Shown here: positions 11,101-21,725 of the stretch, piece after piece
How positions within the stretch are numbered: position 1 is the first letter of the stretch
Layout of the letters: every line of letters begins with the position of its first letter
Assembly: GCF_022458985.1 (NCBI RefSeq)
Contig: NC_061789.1
Location: 8,474,357-8,538,356, forward strand
Direction of reading: 5' to 3'
Origin: Mugil cephalus
Lineage: Eukaryota > Chordata > Actinopteri > Mugiliformes > Mugilidae
DNA length: 64,000 nucleotides
Position numbers and translations under genes: made by a program
The notes under the pieces: model-generated
Databases searched by the model: none
Told to the model about the DNA's origin: nothing
What the model saw: only the letters and a program-made list of their open reading frames with translations

Positions 11101-13954
11101 TCATTCAACGTGCTCAGCACAAGCGAGTGCGGTGAGGCGAGAAAGCGCTTCGCAGGTGCTGGGGCGGTGGCGCGCTGGCGTGGGCTCGTCGAGGTAAACC
11201 GAGCTGCTGAGTGCGGAGACGCAGACCCGCGCTCAGCAGATTCCTGCGAGCCAGGGGCACCTGCGGCTGAGTACAATGTGCTGAGAGGAGAGGAGAGGAG
11301 TCTCCGAAAGGTTTAAATAACAAAAAACTGAGGAGCTTCGTGTTGCATTCGAAGCTGTGCCAGGAACAACAAAGCCGGACTGCGGAACATCCACCTTGTT
11401 GCCTTTAAACCGAGCCTGCACGGCTTGTACTGTGAGCTTTCTGTTCATCATCGTCTCGCCGGAGAACAGATCTTCTCCCGAGACGTGATTCTCCCGCAGT
11501 CTGAATCAGATTGCTTTTGTGCTTGCTGCAAATTCGCTAGAATCCAAACTAAGCCAGTAACCTGTTGGGTTGACTGGAACAAGCCTCACAAACAGAGGCC
11601 CCTCCCCTCAACCTATAAGACCCAAAGGACCCCTCCCCACTAACAACATCCTGTAGCCAGACAGCACAGGACACCCTAAAAAGATCAATGTCCATGTCTC
11701 TGATGAGTCTGTTTTGGAGGCACAAAGGGAGACCTACACAATATCAAGAAGGTGGTCATAATGTTTTGCCTGATCGGTTCATAAATAAGTAACTCACCGT
11801 TTCATCTCCAGAGCATGTGACCAGAAGACTGTCATCAAAAGGAGAAAAGTCCATATCAGTCACCAGATCTGACGGAGAAAGGGAAAGTAATGGACATTTT
11901 AAAAAAAAAAAACAGGAGAAAGAATCTACATTTCTCATTTTACAAAGAGTTCGCAAAAGAATTACCCCGAAAAAAAAAAGTACCTGAATGGCAAGAAATG
12001 TGGGTGACAGTCCATTGTCCATTTGAACCGGGGCTGACGGAGGACAGGCCCAGCATACCTCCGCCTGCGGACACATGCCGGCGCAGAAAGAAAATGTCAA
12101 GGATTGTGCTTTCAAAACCAGCTTTGAGACTTTATAGGGCTCAACCGACAAAAACAAAACGAATAAAGGAAACTCTTGCTCTTTCCGCTGCACCTGCGTA
12201 AGGTGAGTGTCACTGTCCAGCCAGACGTTTATTGCCTTACCAGCCTGCTCAGTGTTGAAAGCCACCAGCTTGGAGCTCGCTTTGATGTGGTTCCCCTGGC
12301 AGGAGAAGGATCCAGCGCGAACATTGCTGATCCATTCCTAGATCGGACGGCACAGACGGTTATGTGGATGACACAATAGTTTGAAAATGCACATAGATAT
12401 ATCAAAACAAAAACAAAGAATTCAGTTTGTTTCTTTCACAATGTTAAGGAGCACATGTCATTGCACCACTGTTATAACCAGGAGGGAGGCGGTGGGGGGG
12501 AGAAAGAGTGAGCACTGCAATAAACAGGAAGGATCTAGCTGAGAGCGCACACACGCACACGTATCTGAATCAGCAGCGTTGAGGAAGTGGAAGAACTCCC
12601 CGCTTCTCGCAGCAGAGGACTCTTAAAACCTCTTTCATAGCGTTGACAAGAGCAGCAAGGAGACGGAGTGGCAGGCTCCCGCTGAGCCGCACGCTCGGAA
12701 AAATAAGAGCCCTTTGTGCGAGTACACATGCTGTATTTCCTCTACATATTCTACATGTTTCTGTCAAAAGAGGAGTAGAAAAGACACGCAAACGTCCATA
12801 GGTGTCATATCCATCTTCTAAGTTAAAGCTAGTTGAACTATTCCACTTTGACAAATGTGCCTTTCAACATCAAGACATTTAACGTCTGTTTCGTCTCCAT
12901 CTCGGTCACATTATTAAACTTAACACATGTTCTACTGCATTTGCTGCAGTGACCATCCACAGGTGTGTGATCAAAAGGAGCTTTGACACCAAAGGACGAC
13001 TTAAATGTGACGACCGTCTGGAGGTGCTCTGTCTTATCCGAGGACATCTTTGTTTTGGTTTCCACGAGCATTCCTCTCTGTCCCATTTTCCCCTCTTCCA
13101 CACTGACTGAAATGAAATAGACTCGTCCACACACTGGTCCGTTCCTCCTCTGCGTTGTGAGCCGGTTTAACATTCAGCGGAGCGAAGCACCACCTGCTGT
13201 CTCGGACCCAGTGCAGAGACTGGAGAGACACCAAAGACATCCACTGTCCCCGTGCATGCCAAGCATTTTTACTGCCTAAGCAAAAGAGAAAAAAATTCAA
13301 GGAAGGGAGAGAGGGGGTTGCATAATACACCTCAGCAAGAAGAGCTGCAGGCGTTCAAACGAATGGATCCAGGTGGATTGTTTTAATTTAAAAAAAAAAA
13401 GGGGGACAGATTTATGTGCAAGAGACTACGATCCCGTCCTGACACGTTGCCACGCTCGTAAAACAGGAATCGCGATAGTGAAATCACTTGGTGCATTTGT
13501 CATTCAAATGTTTTATCTTTCCTCTGGGATGGTGAATCAAAGCGACACGGCGCGAGGAGTAATAAAATCTGGACAACTCAAACGCCTGTTGGAAAGCAAC
13601 GCTTGCATTATATTGTATTATAAGCGTGATGATGGGCGTATCTGCAACATCCGATGGTGGCTAGAAGGTCCGTGCAAGCACATGAACTGATAGATTTCAC
13701 TAGGAGCATATAGTTTACTCCGTGTGCACAAGGATTCACATTTTTGTACTCTCCTACGAAGACCTCCAGATGCAGGAAGTTCAACATCCCTTGCAGGCGT
13801 TCCCCGAAAACCCAACTTAACTAGCACCGCTAATTCCCAATGCTAACGTTAGCTGTGAGCGCTCTCTCTACCCGGAGGCTCCTAAGCTACTCACGTCTTT
13901 CTTGGCAATTTTCGGAGTGGTGTTTTTGAATTTGGAGGTCTTAAAGCGGTTCAT
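4352..13954 (-). CDS. coro7: coronin-7, N-terminal part (7 exons; gene continues left)
   Basis: Coronin-7 is a tandem-coronin WD40 protein of the Golgi and cytosol; in mammals it works in post-Golgi trafficking and is a Cul3-KLHL20 substrate. Coding exons on the minus strand, each with AG/GT borders and matching phases: 13895-13954, 12241-12337, 11984-12064, 11798-11868, 10433-10619, 9254-9330, 4352-4402. Together they give 208 residues. The start MNRFKTSKFKN is close to human MNRFRVSKFRH. It is followed by the coronin N-terminal DUF1899 region (EWISNVRAGS...IKASSKLVAFN) and WD repeats (LVTDMDFSPFDD, VKLWRL, LVHFHPTSSGLLAVG, DKMLRVFDPR). About three quarters of the protein, including the second propeller and the acidic tail, is not seen; no further exon was recognised in 1-4351. 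The ATG is fixed by homology and lies 468 bp from the dnaja3 start on the other strand. The family call is firm. Confidence 0.93.
4595..4881. repeat. TATCG-rich dispersed repeat, copy 1
   Basis: Imperfect short repeats such as AATATCGCAATATATCG and CAAGTATCGTGATACGTATCG end in GTGAAGTCCTTGCC. The same arrangement, including AGCTG(T/C)ATTTAAAAT and GTGAAGTCCTTG, recurs at 25185-25412 inside hmox2. Two separate copies in one window indicate a dispersed repeat family. Confidence 0.65.
6628..6657. repeat. (CA)n microsatellite
   Basis: About 15 uninterrupted CA units in coro7 intron 6. Confidence 0.9.
6964..7669. mobile_element. hAT-like non-autonomous element
   Basis: The left end is CAGGGCTGGGCG and the right end is CCGCCCAGCCCCAG, an imperfect terminal inverted repeat of the kind seen at hAT-type fish MITEs; ACCGGTATACCG lies just inside the right end. 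No transposase frame is present. Internal sequence at 7036-7212 is shared with 63752-63932 at the far right, so at least two copies of the family occur here. No clean 8-bp target duplication is visible; the hAT label is inference. Confidence 0.6.
8091..8127. repeat. (CA)n microsatellite
   Basis: About 18 CA units in coro7 intron 6. Confidence 0.9.
9331..10432. other. coro7 intron 5
   Basis: No exon recognised. It contains a (CAG)n tract at 9949-9974 and a GTG/GGT-rich low-complexity segment (about 10000-10060) that creates misleading proline- and threonine-rich open frames on the minus strand. Confidence 0.6.
9949..9974. repeat. (CAG)n trinucleotide tract
   Basis: About eight CAG units in intron 5 of coro7. 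It is intronic, so it does not encode polyglutamine. Confidence 0.85.
10668..10830 (-). mobile_element. Short Tc1/mariner-like non-autonomous element (163 bp)
   Basis: It is bounded by TACACCAAATCAGGCAAAAC on the left and GGCTGATCGGTGTA on the right, with TA at both edges as expected for Tc1/mariner insertion. Between them are only short pieces of the longer relatives at 33753 and 35953 (inverted ACCTAGACCGGACCAGACCA and ATGTGGATGTTACT). It is the most reduced two-ended copy in the window. It lies in coro7 intron 4 in reverse orientation. Confidence 0.75.
10831..11797. other. Rest of coro7 intron 4
   Basis: Intron 4 runs from 11797 down to 10620. Apart from the short Tc1-like element (10668-10830) and the half element (11571-11792), it is unassigned. 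The overlapping open frames at 11064-11450 show no family match and no splice logic. Confidence 0.5.
11571..11792 (+). mobile_element. Right half of a Tc1/mariner-like element
   Basis: It contains the family blocks GAGGCCCCTCCCCTCAACCT, TTTTGGAGGCACAA, GAGACCTACACAATAT and the end CATAATGTTTTGCCTGATCGG. The matching left end is missing. It is an eroded non-autonomous copy within coro7 intron 4. Confidence 0.7.
12338..13894. other. coro7 intron 1
   Basis: This intron separates the 20-codon first exon from the exon starting EWISNV. A 111-residue open frame on the minus strand (12838-13173) has no recognisable domain or splice support. No repeat family was identified. Confidence 0.5.
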
Positions 13955-14422
13955 GCTGCCCTCTCAAATTGACTTTCGTGCCTTCCGGGTGTCTCTGTCG
14001 AGCTGGTTGGTACTCTCGGCAGAGGTCTCTTGCATACAGCTGACAGCTCTGGTTCGCCGCCCGGTGTTCGCTCGCTTTACACCGCGGAGGTGGCCGAGTG
14101 GGCGGGGTTTCCCATCTCGTGTAGAGGAGAAGAACGCAAAGCTTCGTTACGTGCAGCCCCGGTGTGTAAAACATTCGCATTCCTTTTTTTTTTTTTTTTT
14201 TACTTGTCACTCGTGACGCTAAATAAAACTAATTGTACTTTTTTATCTGGTGTAATTTACAACTAATACAGCCACGCGCGTTTATGAAAATGAACAATAA
14301 CTTTTAACATATTTTTTCAACTATTTTTCTTTTTTCTTTTAAGAAACTGCTTTTTCGGTGACGCCCACTCCGCCACGAGCATGCGCAGTGCGTCCGGAAA
14401 AGCGGCCAGGAGGAAAGAGATG
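13955..14422. promoter_or_regulatory. Bidirectional coro7 / dnaja3 promoter region
   Basis: The start codons of coro7 (minus, 13954) and dnaja3 (plus, 14423) face away from each other across 468 bp. The segment near 14040-14110 is CpG-rich and holds a GC-box-like GGGCGGGG. No TATA box is obvious on either side, in keeping with housekeeping genes. The same head-to-head order exists in human, so a shared promoter is plausible; exact start sites cannot be seen. Confidence 0.6.
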
Positions 14423-17400
14423 ATGGCGTCTTCGGCTGCTCGTTGCTCCTCACGCTGGATTACAGTCGTCGCGTCCTCCGGACACCGGTGGGCCACCGGC
14501 GCCGCTGTCTCCTCTGGCCATGGAGGGGTCAGGAGTTTTTCCACGCTGGGAAAGGAAAGCCTGTGGCGTGGGGGAAGCCTGACGTGCGGCGGAGCAGGGA
14601 AAGCGTTGACATTGAGAGGGCTGTCAGGTGAGTGGTCTTCATGTGGTGCTGGCCTAAGCTAAACCAAGCTAAGCTAGGCGAAATTTGACGTAGTTTCTCG
14701 TTTACTCGGGTGACACGGGGCAAGACAACTAAATGAGCGCACTTCATAACAGCTCAAGCAGCTTTGAAGATAAGACGAGCGTGCAACACTGTCGCATTAG
14801 TTTGACGTAATCATAATTGATGATGTAACCAGTCTTGCTAACTCTGCAGCCATCAAGTTGACTTTCCAAAAGGGTAACAGCTGTTTTATTCCTATTCGCA
14901 CGGCTTTTTGCCTTAATTAAGCAATTTCCACTCAATCAGTGGCTGTTTCTAGAATCTTCTTGCAGGCATTTAAATCAAGCCAGCTGCACCTGTGTTTCTA
15001 AAATGATAACATGGACTGCAACGAGACTGCTAAATATGAAATAATTCACTTACCCTCCCACCCTGCTGGTCACATTTCAGGCCTCAAACCCCCCCACGCT
15101 GTCTACACCCTGTCCTTTCACACAAGTGCCCCCGCTTGCAGCAAGCAGGACTTCTACCAGATCCTCGGGGTGCCTCGCTCAGCCACCCAGAAAGAGATCA
15201 AGAAAGCCTACTACCAGGTTCGCTTCTCGCTTGCGCGGTCTTTTGGTTGCGGAGCTGTCGTCGCTGTAGCTGACCGTGTGTTTGTTGTTCCCTCAGATGG
15301 CCAAAAAGTACCACCCCGACACCAACAAAGACGACCCACAAGCCAAGGAGAAATTTGCTCAGCTGGCCGAAGCGTATGAGGTTTGTTTTCAGTCTTTATT
15401 CAATCACAACAATCAGACATTACATCCACTAACGGATTAAATGATCTTGGTACGGTGTAATTTTATTCTGGGAAACCTGGCTCTTGGCGTTGGGAACATG
15501 TAGATAGTACTTTGACACACTTTTGAGCATTATTGGAGACCAAGCACACGCCCCCGTGGCAATGGTTGGTTTTTTTTCACTTGCATTCTGGTATCATATG
15601 TTTCCCAAGTAAGAAAAGATCATTAATTAGAACAGGCCACCATTTTTGATCCCTGCAGACCAGGAAAACCATACAAGATGCTGTAATCCAGGCATCTAGC
15701 TCTTAAATTAACTTGTGTTATTCACCTGACCACTGATTATGACCTTGTAGTCGTGATGTTATGGTTGATCGGTGTATTTCTGTCCATTCAAACAATGGCA
15801 TTACCACGAGGAATTAGCCTCTCACATCTTGCTCCGTGTCCCTCGCAGGTGCTGAGCGACGAGGTGAAGAGGAAGCAGTACGACACATACGGCTCGACGG
15901 GCTTCGACGCCGGTCAGGCGGGCGGAGGGCAGCACTACTGGAGCGGACAGGCCACCAGCGTGGACCCGGAGGAGCTTTTCCGCAAAATCTTTGGGGAATT
16001 CTCCGGAGGTCGTGGCTTCGGAGACTTCAACGCTATATTCGACCAGCCGCAGGAGGTTAGTGCGATGCTGTAAAGCCGATCAGCACCTCGGATTGCTTTT
16101 GAGCCTTTTTATTGGTGCATACTCAGATCTCCTCTTGTTTCGGCGCAGTACATCATGGAGCTGACGTTCACTCAGGCCGCGAAAGGGGTCAATAAAGAGA
16201 TATCTGTTAGCATAGATGCAGCCTGCCAGCGCTGCGATGGGAAGGGTCACGAGCCGGGCACCAAGGTGCAGCACTGCCACTACTGCAACGGCTCCGGCAT
16301 GGTAAGAGCCTCGAGTCCCTCTCTACGTTCAAATTAATTAAGATTTCGTTACTTTACACGTATTTTCTGTCCCTGCAGGAAACCATAAACACGGGCCCGT
16401 TTGTGATGCGCTCCACGTGCCGGCGCTGCGGCGGCAAAGGCACGGTCATCTCCAGCCCGTGTCATTCCTGCCGTGGCACGGGACAGACCAGGCAGAGGAA
16501 GACCGTGATGGTTCCTGTGCCCGCAGGTCAGTTAACGGAGAACTGTTTAAATGCTGGCTGAAAAGATGCAGGATTGGTAGTAGGCTTTATTATTGATGGT
16601 CCTCAAGTACAGCGGCATTGACATGACATAATTAATAATGTAGATCATAGGACTTCAACAGGGGGCCTGGGACCCCTAGTGGGTCCGCAGAGGTACTGCA
16701 GGAGGGGTCGCAAAAGCTTTGGTTGGTTAGACATTTTTTATGTATTTTTTAATTTTCCCCCACAAATTTAAATTTCTTTAAATACACATTAACATGAATC
16801 CAACATATTTAATACAGATTTATATTAAATGCAAAATGATAGTAATCATGTATATGTAGGATTACATACATATAGACAGAATTTGATATATAACACATAT
16901 AGTAGGTAGAGGGTCCCTACTTAATCTCTCCATCAGTTATGGGGTCCTTGGCCTGAAAAACATTGAATACCCCTGGTTTAAAAGGCAATAGCAAAAAATT
17001 ATTGTACTTGTTATCTTTTATGCCTCCTGCAGGAGTTGGCAGATTTGGGAGGACATTGTGACACCTGTTCAAACACAGTTCAATTTTTAACTATTGTTTG
17101 TTGCTGCCCTCAGGCGTGGAGGACGGTCAGACGGTCCGAATGCCTGTCGGAAAGAAGGAAATCTTCATCACATTTCGGGTTGGTATCTCCTAGATCTCAA
17201 ACAGGATATAAAAGAATCTTCCAGGAGGCGTAGGATCTCAGAGGCTCATTAACAGGATTGTCTTGTATAATGTCATTGTGTTGACTAGTTAGAGGCCGTC
17301 TGAGCTCTTACACCAGGAATTAATCACGCAGCTCAAACACAGTACTTGATGTTTAAGACACCGTGTGCAATTGTCATGTGTCCAGGTCCAAAAAAGTCCC

Positions 17401-18907
17401 GTGTTCAGGAGGGACGGCGCAGACGTCCACTCTGACGTTTTCGTGTCTGTGGCACAAGCCATCCTGGGCGGCACAGCCAGAGCACAAGGCCTTTACGAAA
17501 CAGTCAATCTATCGGTAAGTGGAGACTTTCCTGACGGGAAAACATTTGAAATGCATGCGTTTTGTTGTTACTGACTGGTGGATTTTTCCATGTCCTCAGA
17601 TCCCTGCCGGCATCCAGACAGACCAGAGGATCCGCCTGGCAGGGAAAGGAATCGCTCGCGTCAGTGGCTATGGCTTCGGAGATCACTACATCCACGTCAA
17701 GATAAGAATACCCAAGTAAGGACGCCTGGTCTTCACACGCACAGTTTGTTCAGTTGCTGAGTGCAGATTTGAAAATGATCTCCCGGTTACAACGTCCATA
17801 AAACATAATTTTCCTGTGCAGGACACTGACTGACAGACAGAGGTCTCTGTTGATGAGCTACGCTGAGGACGAGGCGGACGTAGAGGGAACAGTGAACGGC
17901 GTCACTTCCACCACCACAGGTATGAGGAGCCACACTGACAAATACTATCCTACTTGTTTGCATTTTTTTTTTTTTTTTTTTTTATGATATACACATACCG
18001 ATCAGCCACAACATTACGACCACAGGCAGGATACGTAAATAACATTAATCATCTTGTGACAATTCAATGTTCCTCTGGGAAACTTCCAGATCTGGCATTC
18101 ATGTGGATATTATTTAGACATGTACCACCCGCCTAGACCAGACCAGGCGCCCCCATCCCATAGCACATTAAATCACATTAAATCAGTCGTACAGACGTTG
18201 TACAAGTTTTTCATGTCTCATATGGGAACTACAAGTCCATGTCACGCTAACAACAAAACCAAACCAAAACATTGCGAAGCACAGTTTTTCTCCACACTTA
18301 AATTAAACAATTAAAACCTTTGAATATTTTTATACATTTCTGCCACTAGTGGTCTTGTAGATTTCATCACTGTAAATAATTCTAGTAAAAAATTCATGAG
18401 TTGGTTCAAGTTACCTGTTCAATTTACAATTTGTGTAGCTTAAATAGCCTAAATTTAGTTTAATAGTTCAAAATTTCACTCAAAAAATGTAAATATTGAA
18501 CACACCAAGTTATATTCGTACAAGGCAAGAGCTTTCATGGACGCGGTCATCTAGTTTTCTGACTTCTGTAACTGGAACGCCACCACAGGACATCCTCACA
18601 AGGCCCCATGTCCATTCCCTAATGAGTCACAACTGTTTTAGAGCCACAAGGGAGACCTGCACATTATTAGGAAGGTGGTCATAATGTTATGCCTGGTTGG
18701 TGTATTCATCAGTGATCGAGTGAAGGGGATTTTGTAGGAAAGGAAGTTGTGCTCAGTCTCAAGTTTGGCTGATGCAATGCTGATCTGTGTCCAGGTGGGG
18801 GCAGCAGTGGTAAGCGGTCTGAGGCAGGGCATGACAAGAAGGAAGCAGAGTTGAATCAAGAAGAGGGCTTTCTCTCCAAATTAAAGAAATTTTTTAGTTC
18901 TTCCTGA
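14423..18907 (+). CDS. dnaja3: DnaJ homolog subfamily A member 3, mitochondrial (Tid1), long isoform
   Basis: Mitochondrial HSP40 co-chaperone that stimulates mtHSP70 ATPase. Exons: 14423-14627, 15081-15217, 15297-15380, 15849-16055, 16149-16301, 16379-16526, 17114-17178, 17386-17514, 17600-17715, 17822-17919, 18795-18907. All junctions are GT-AG with consistent phase, giving 484 residues against 480 in human. The arginine-rich, acid-poor N-terminus suits a mitochondrial presequence. The J domain starts near residue 91 ([13 protein letters not shown]) and has the HPD triad at 120-122. The Gly/Phe-rich linker follows. The four zinc-binding CxxCxGxG repeats are intact: CQRCDGKG (237), CHYCNGSG (254), CRRCGGKG (276), CHSCRGTG (290). 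The C-terminus ends in [10 protein letters not shown] plus FFSSS, like the human long form. An ATG at 14420, directly before, would add one Met. Confidence 0.97.
15381..15848. other. dnaja3 intron 3
   Basis: No exon. Near its end is one isolated Tc1-like terminus, ATGTTATGGTTGATCGGTGTA (15756-15776), with no partner terminus nearby. Confidence 0.55.
16527..17113. other. dnaja3 intron 6 with a dispersed repeat
   Basis: Most of it is a repeat (about 16640-16977) that begins GGACTTCAACAGGGGGCCTG and ends in GGTCCTTGGCCTG...GAATACCCCTGG. Outer TTCAA / TTGAA and GGGG / CCCC blocks are inverted, so it resembles a hAT-like MITE. No coding frame. Confidence 0.55.
16640..16977. repeat. hAT-like MITE (GGGGGTCC-type) in dnaja3 intron 6
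   Basis: Ends with inverted GGGG...CCCC blocks and the phrases ACCCCTAGTGGGTCCGCAGA and GGGGTCCTTGGCCTGAAAAA, which I recognise as a widespread fish repeat. The core is AT-rich and non-coding. Boundaries are approximate. Confidence 0.55.
17996..18704 (+). mobile_element. Tc1/mariner-like non-autonomous element in dnaja3 intron 10
   Basis: The left terminus CCGATCAGCCACAACATTAC and the right terminus CATAATGTTATGCCTGGTTGG are inverted. Shared family blocks follow the left end (GGGAAACTTCCAGATCTGGC, CCTAGACCAGACCAGGCG) and precede the right end (ACAAGGGAGACCTGCACATT). The middle (about 18165-18570) is unrelated AT-rich DNA, so the element is deleted or interrupted and lacks a transposase. Confidence 0.75.
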
Positions 18908-18979
18908 CAGCCACAAACCAGGTAGGATCGTCTTCCACTGCTTTGTTTCTTTTCTTGTTGCTCTGGTTTGTGGCTGTCA
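18905..18979 (+). other. Perfect 17-bp inverted repeat starting at the dnaja3 stop codon
   Basis: TGACAGCCACAAACCAG at 18905-18921 (its first three bases are the stop codon) is exactly complementary to CTGGTTTGTGGCTGTCA at 18963-18979, with a 41-base loop. The right arm ends exactly where the MITE at 18980 starts. It may fold in the mRNA of the long isoform. Confidence 0.85.
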
Positions 18980-19530
18980 CTAGAGGTCAACCGATACAGA
19001 TTTGTTTAGGCCCGATATCGATACCTGACGATTTTTCTGAGCCGATATTTGGATTTTCTCTCCCCATTTACATGATAAAAATGACACAATTAAGTGTCAA
19101 TTTAACCAAAAATGCAAACATTTATTGTGGGTGATTGACAGAGAGAAAAAAAACGTCTGCTAGCAAACTCTTACTTAACAACAACAGTGAAAGGACTGTT
19201 GCTAATGTGTTGGTGCTGAGTGATAAAGTAAATTCAGTTTTGTTTGGTAACCATTTCAAAAAAAAAAAAAAAGGCGTGTCAACAAGCCTATGAGTATGGT
19301 AGAAGCATTTTCCAGCTTCCAGCTGCAGGTACTCTGCTAGCGGCAATGTATGGGCTGCACAGGTGTCCAGCAGCACAGGGCTGCCTGTGTTTGCGCCTGT
19401 CTGTAAATCTTGCCAGGGGAAAAAAAATATACATGTATCTGCGAACGCACCCCGTATCGGCTGATGCCAGTAAAAAAAAAAAAATATCGACCCGATATAT
19501 CGTCCGGCCCATGTATCGGTAGATCTCTAG
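18980..19530. mobile_element. MITE with CTAGAG termini between the two dnaja3 last exons
   Basis: The left end CTAGAGGTCAACCGATA is the imperfect inverse of the right end TATCGGTAGATCTCTAG. CTGTCA flanks both sides (18974-18979 and 19531-19536), a likely 6-bp target duplication. Inside are CCCGATAT and ATATCGTCCGGCCC blocks and poly(A) runs. No transposase. It sits in the 3' end of the long isoform and in the intron of the short one. Confidence 0.7.
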
Positions 19531-19675
19531 CTGTCAACAAAAAAAAATGTTCCTCCTACTATCTAGTCAACGTCTAAAGAGTCCTTTTTTAACTGTATTA
19601 AATGTTTTAATTAAGCTGCTTTTCAAATTGAGACTGTCATTTTTTCTAAACTCTTCCTTCTTCTTCTGCTTTAAG

Positions 19676-19698
19676 GTAAAAGATCATCCTGGAACTGA
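19676..19698 (+). CDS. dnaja3: Alternative last coding exon of dnaja3 (short isoform tail)
   Basis: A good acceptor (pyrimidine-rich tract, then TTTAAG) precedes GT AAA AGA TCA TCC TGG AAC TGA. Joined in phase 1 to the exon ending at 17919, it gives a tail G-K-R-S-S-W-N and stop. Human Tid1-S ends with the very similar GKRSTGN, so this is most likely the teleost counterpart. Skipping of exon 18795-18907 would produce it. A poly(A) signal AATAAA lies at 20023-20028. Confidence 0.75.
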
Positions 19699-20568
19699 AA
19701 GGCGCCATCAGCGGGTCAGATGGCAGAGAGGACGACGGCGTCAAGCAAGGACAGCCACATTATAAAGGAAGGGAACGGAGGAACATTGGGGGTTGGCTGA
19801 GGCTTACCGCGGTTCTGGATGGACCTGCTCAGCACCGTGGTGGAAAAAAAAAGTCGGGGGATTACTGCTCCTCTGCCAAAGAGGATCCACGCGCAAGAGG
19901 ATGTTCCAGTTCGCCAATTACCTCTCTGTCAAATGTCCACTGAGGCCACTGTGGCAGCAAAGACTTGTAATTTCACATAGCATAGTCGGTGCATGTCGTC
20001 AAACAGAGCCCACATGCTCAGAAATAAATTATTACATTGACACACAACACAGGTACAGTCTAATGGTTTTATTAGGGGTTAAATCATCCTGTTGATCTGT
20101 ATGTCCTGCTTGTGTTTTCATCCTTCCTCCTGTTGGTTCCCCCCTTTAAAAGTTTGACATCTGCAGAGTTTTAGCGTTGGATGACTTAAAGGATGTTTCT
20201 ACAGTGGATACTTAGGTCTCTTCTCTGTGATGGAGGATTAAACTGCTTTCCTGGACACTGATTACTCCTCATCTGTCCTCCTTTAACCCTTCCGAGAAAT
20301 TACTTTTAGTTTTCACACAACAGTTGTAGATCAAACATGTGTCAATGTGTCATATAGAATGAGAAGAATATACTGTACAGCTATAATGAAGAGATGGTCT
20401 GGGAAGTGGTCTGTTTTGTGTTAATAGCAGAAATGGAACATTATATTACAATATTGTTCCCGATCGGTTTGGGATCTAATAAATTTGGAGTCCAGATCAT
20501 TCAAATTTTTTTGTGTGTGTGTTTGTGTGTGTGCCAGGTCCAAATGTTTCCCAGTAGAACATTAAATT

Positions 20569-20606
20569 GTCACAAGATGGTTTTAATGTTGTGGCTGATC
20601 AGTGTA
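20569..20606. repeat. Isolated Tc1/mariner-like terminus
   Basis: GGTTTTAATGTTGTGGCTGATCAGTGTA matches the terminal inverted repeat of the family copies elsewhere in the window, with no partner close by. Confidence 0.6.
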
Positions 20607-21605
20607 TGCTCCATTAATATTATCCCCCTTTAAAATGGCGAATCTAATTTCACTGGAGGCCCAGCAAATCACTAAAGTGAATGTGTCTCCGGTGGCTCTA
20701 CTGTGACGACCTGTCTGGAAGGTCCAGCCACTAGTGGTTAGTCAGTGTCCCTGGGTACAATTACACCATTAAGGTAAAAGAACATTCCAAGTTATTTTCA
20801 AGGCCTATTAAAAAAAATCCAATTTACTTAATATACCCTGGGGTTCAATTAAATGCATCATCACCGCTGCACACAGGGCTTTAAGTATTCAGGCATCATG
20901 CAGAATCTCCGGCGTGGGGCGTTTGATCGCGATTAAAATAAATAAACGAATAAAACTTGTTGATGCGGGATTTTTTTTTTGTCAGATTCGACCAGTCAGT
21001 TGAGTCCGTCTACCAATTTAATGAGAGTAACGTGGCTTTCCCTCTCCGAACTAACATCATTAGCCAATTAGTAGTGGGGTGGGGACTTGGAAAGCATGGG
21101 CGAAATACAACTGATGCTACATTCAAGACAACTTGGGGAAAAAATGAGCTCTGGGTTGTCAAAGGCAGAAATTACTGCTTCAAAGATAAAATTTAAAAAA
21201 TAGCTGCTGTACATATTTTAATGTTCAGCAAACGATGAAAATATACCCATTTTATTTTTTCTCCTCCGAGTTGACGTGTAACGTGAACGCTATGATACCG
21301 GAAGTCTAAATTTCCCGATTTAGAATAATGAATTTTCGAGTTTTAGTGAACGCATCATCTAAACCAGCGTTTATTTAATCGAAGTCACGATGTCGAAAAA
21401 AAAAAATTATGAAGCTAAGAGAATGTGACTTAACTGCAAACGAAGGACTTAAAAATAGTTAAAAATAATAATAATAATAAATGTTTGTTGTTTATGTATG
21501 AATTGAAACTGAATTAAATAGTTAAATTGCTAATCAAATCCATTTAATTAATTATTAATTAGCTTGCCCCACCACCCCCCGCGAAGAAAACAGGTCAGGC
21601 TCAGG

Positions 21606-21652
21606 ATTTTATTTTATTTTATTTTATTTTATTTTATTTATTTATTTATTTA
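21606..21652. repeat. (TTTTA)n / (TTTA)n tract
   Basis: Pure runs of TTTTA passing into TTTA units. Confidence 0.9.
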
Positions 21653-21659
21653 CTTTAAG

Positions 21660-21725
21660 CACATCACAAGTTCACACTGCACTGTGAAGCATGGTGGTGG
21701 CAGCATCTTGTTACACGAGTATAGT
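21660..21725 (+). pseudogene. Relic of a Tc1-type transposase
   Basis: A short frame reads TVKHGGGSILL, which resembles the VKHGGGSIMLWG block of Tc1-like transposases. The frame degrades on both sides and no termini were found. It is too short for subfamily assignment. Confidence 0.55.

Noticed and set aside
12838-13173. 111-residue minus-strand frame in coro7 intron 1
   Set aside because: No family resemblance and not needed: exons 1 and 2 of coro7 join in phase without it.
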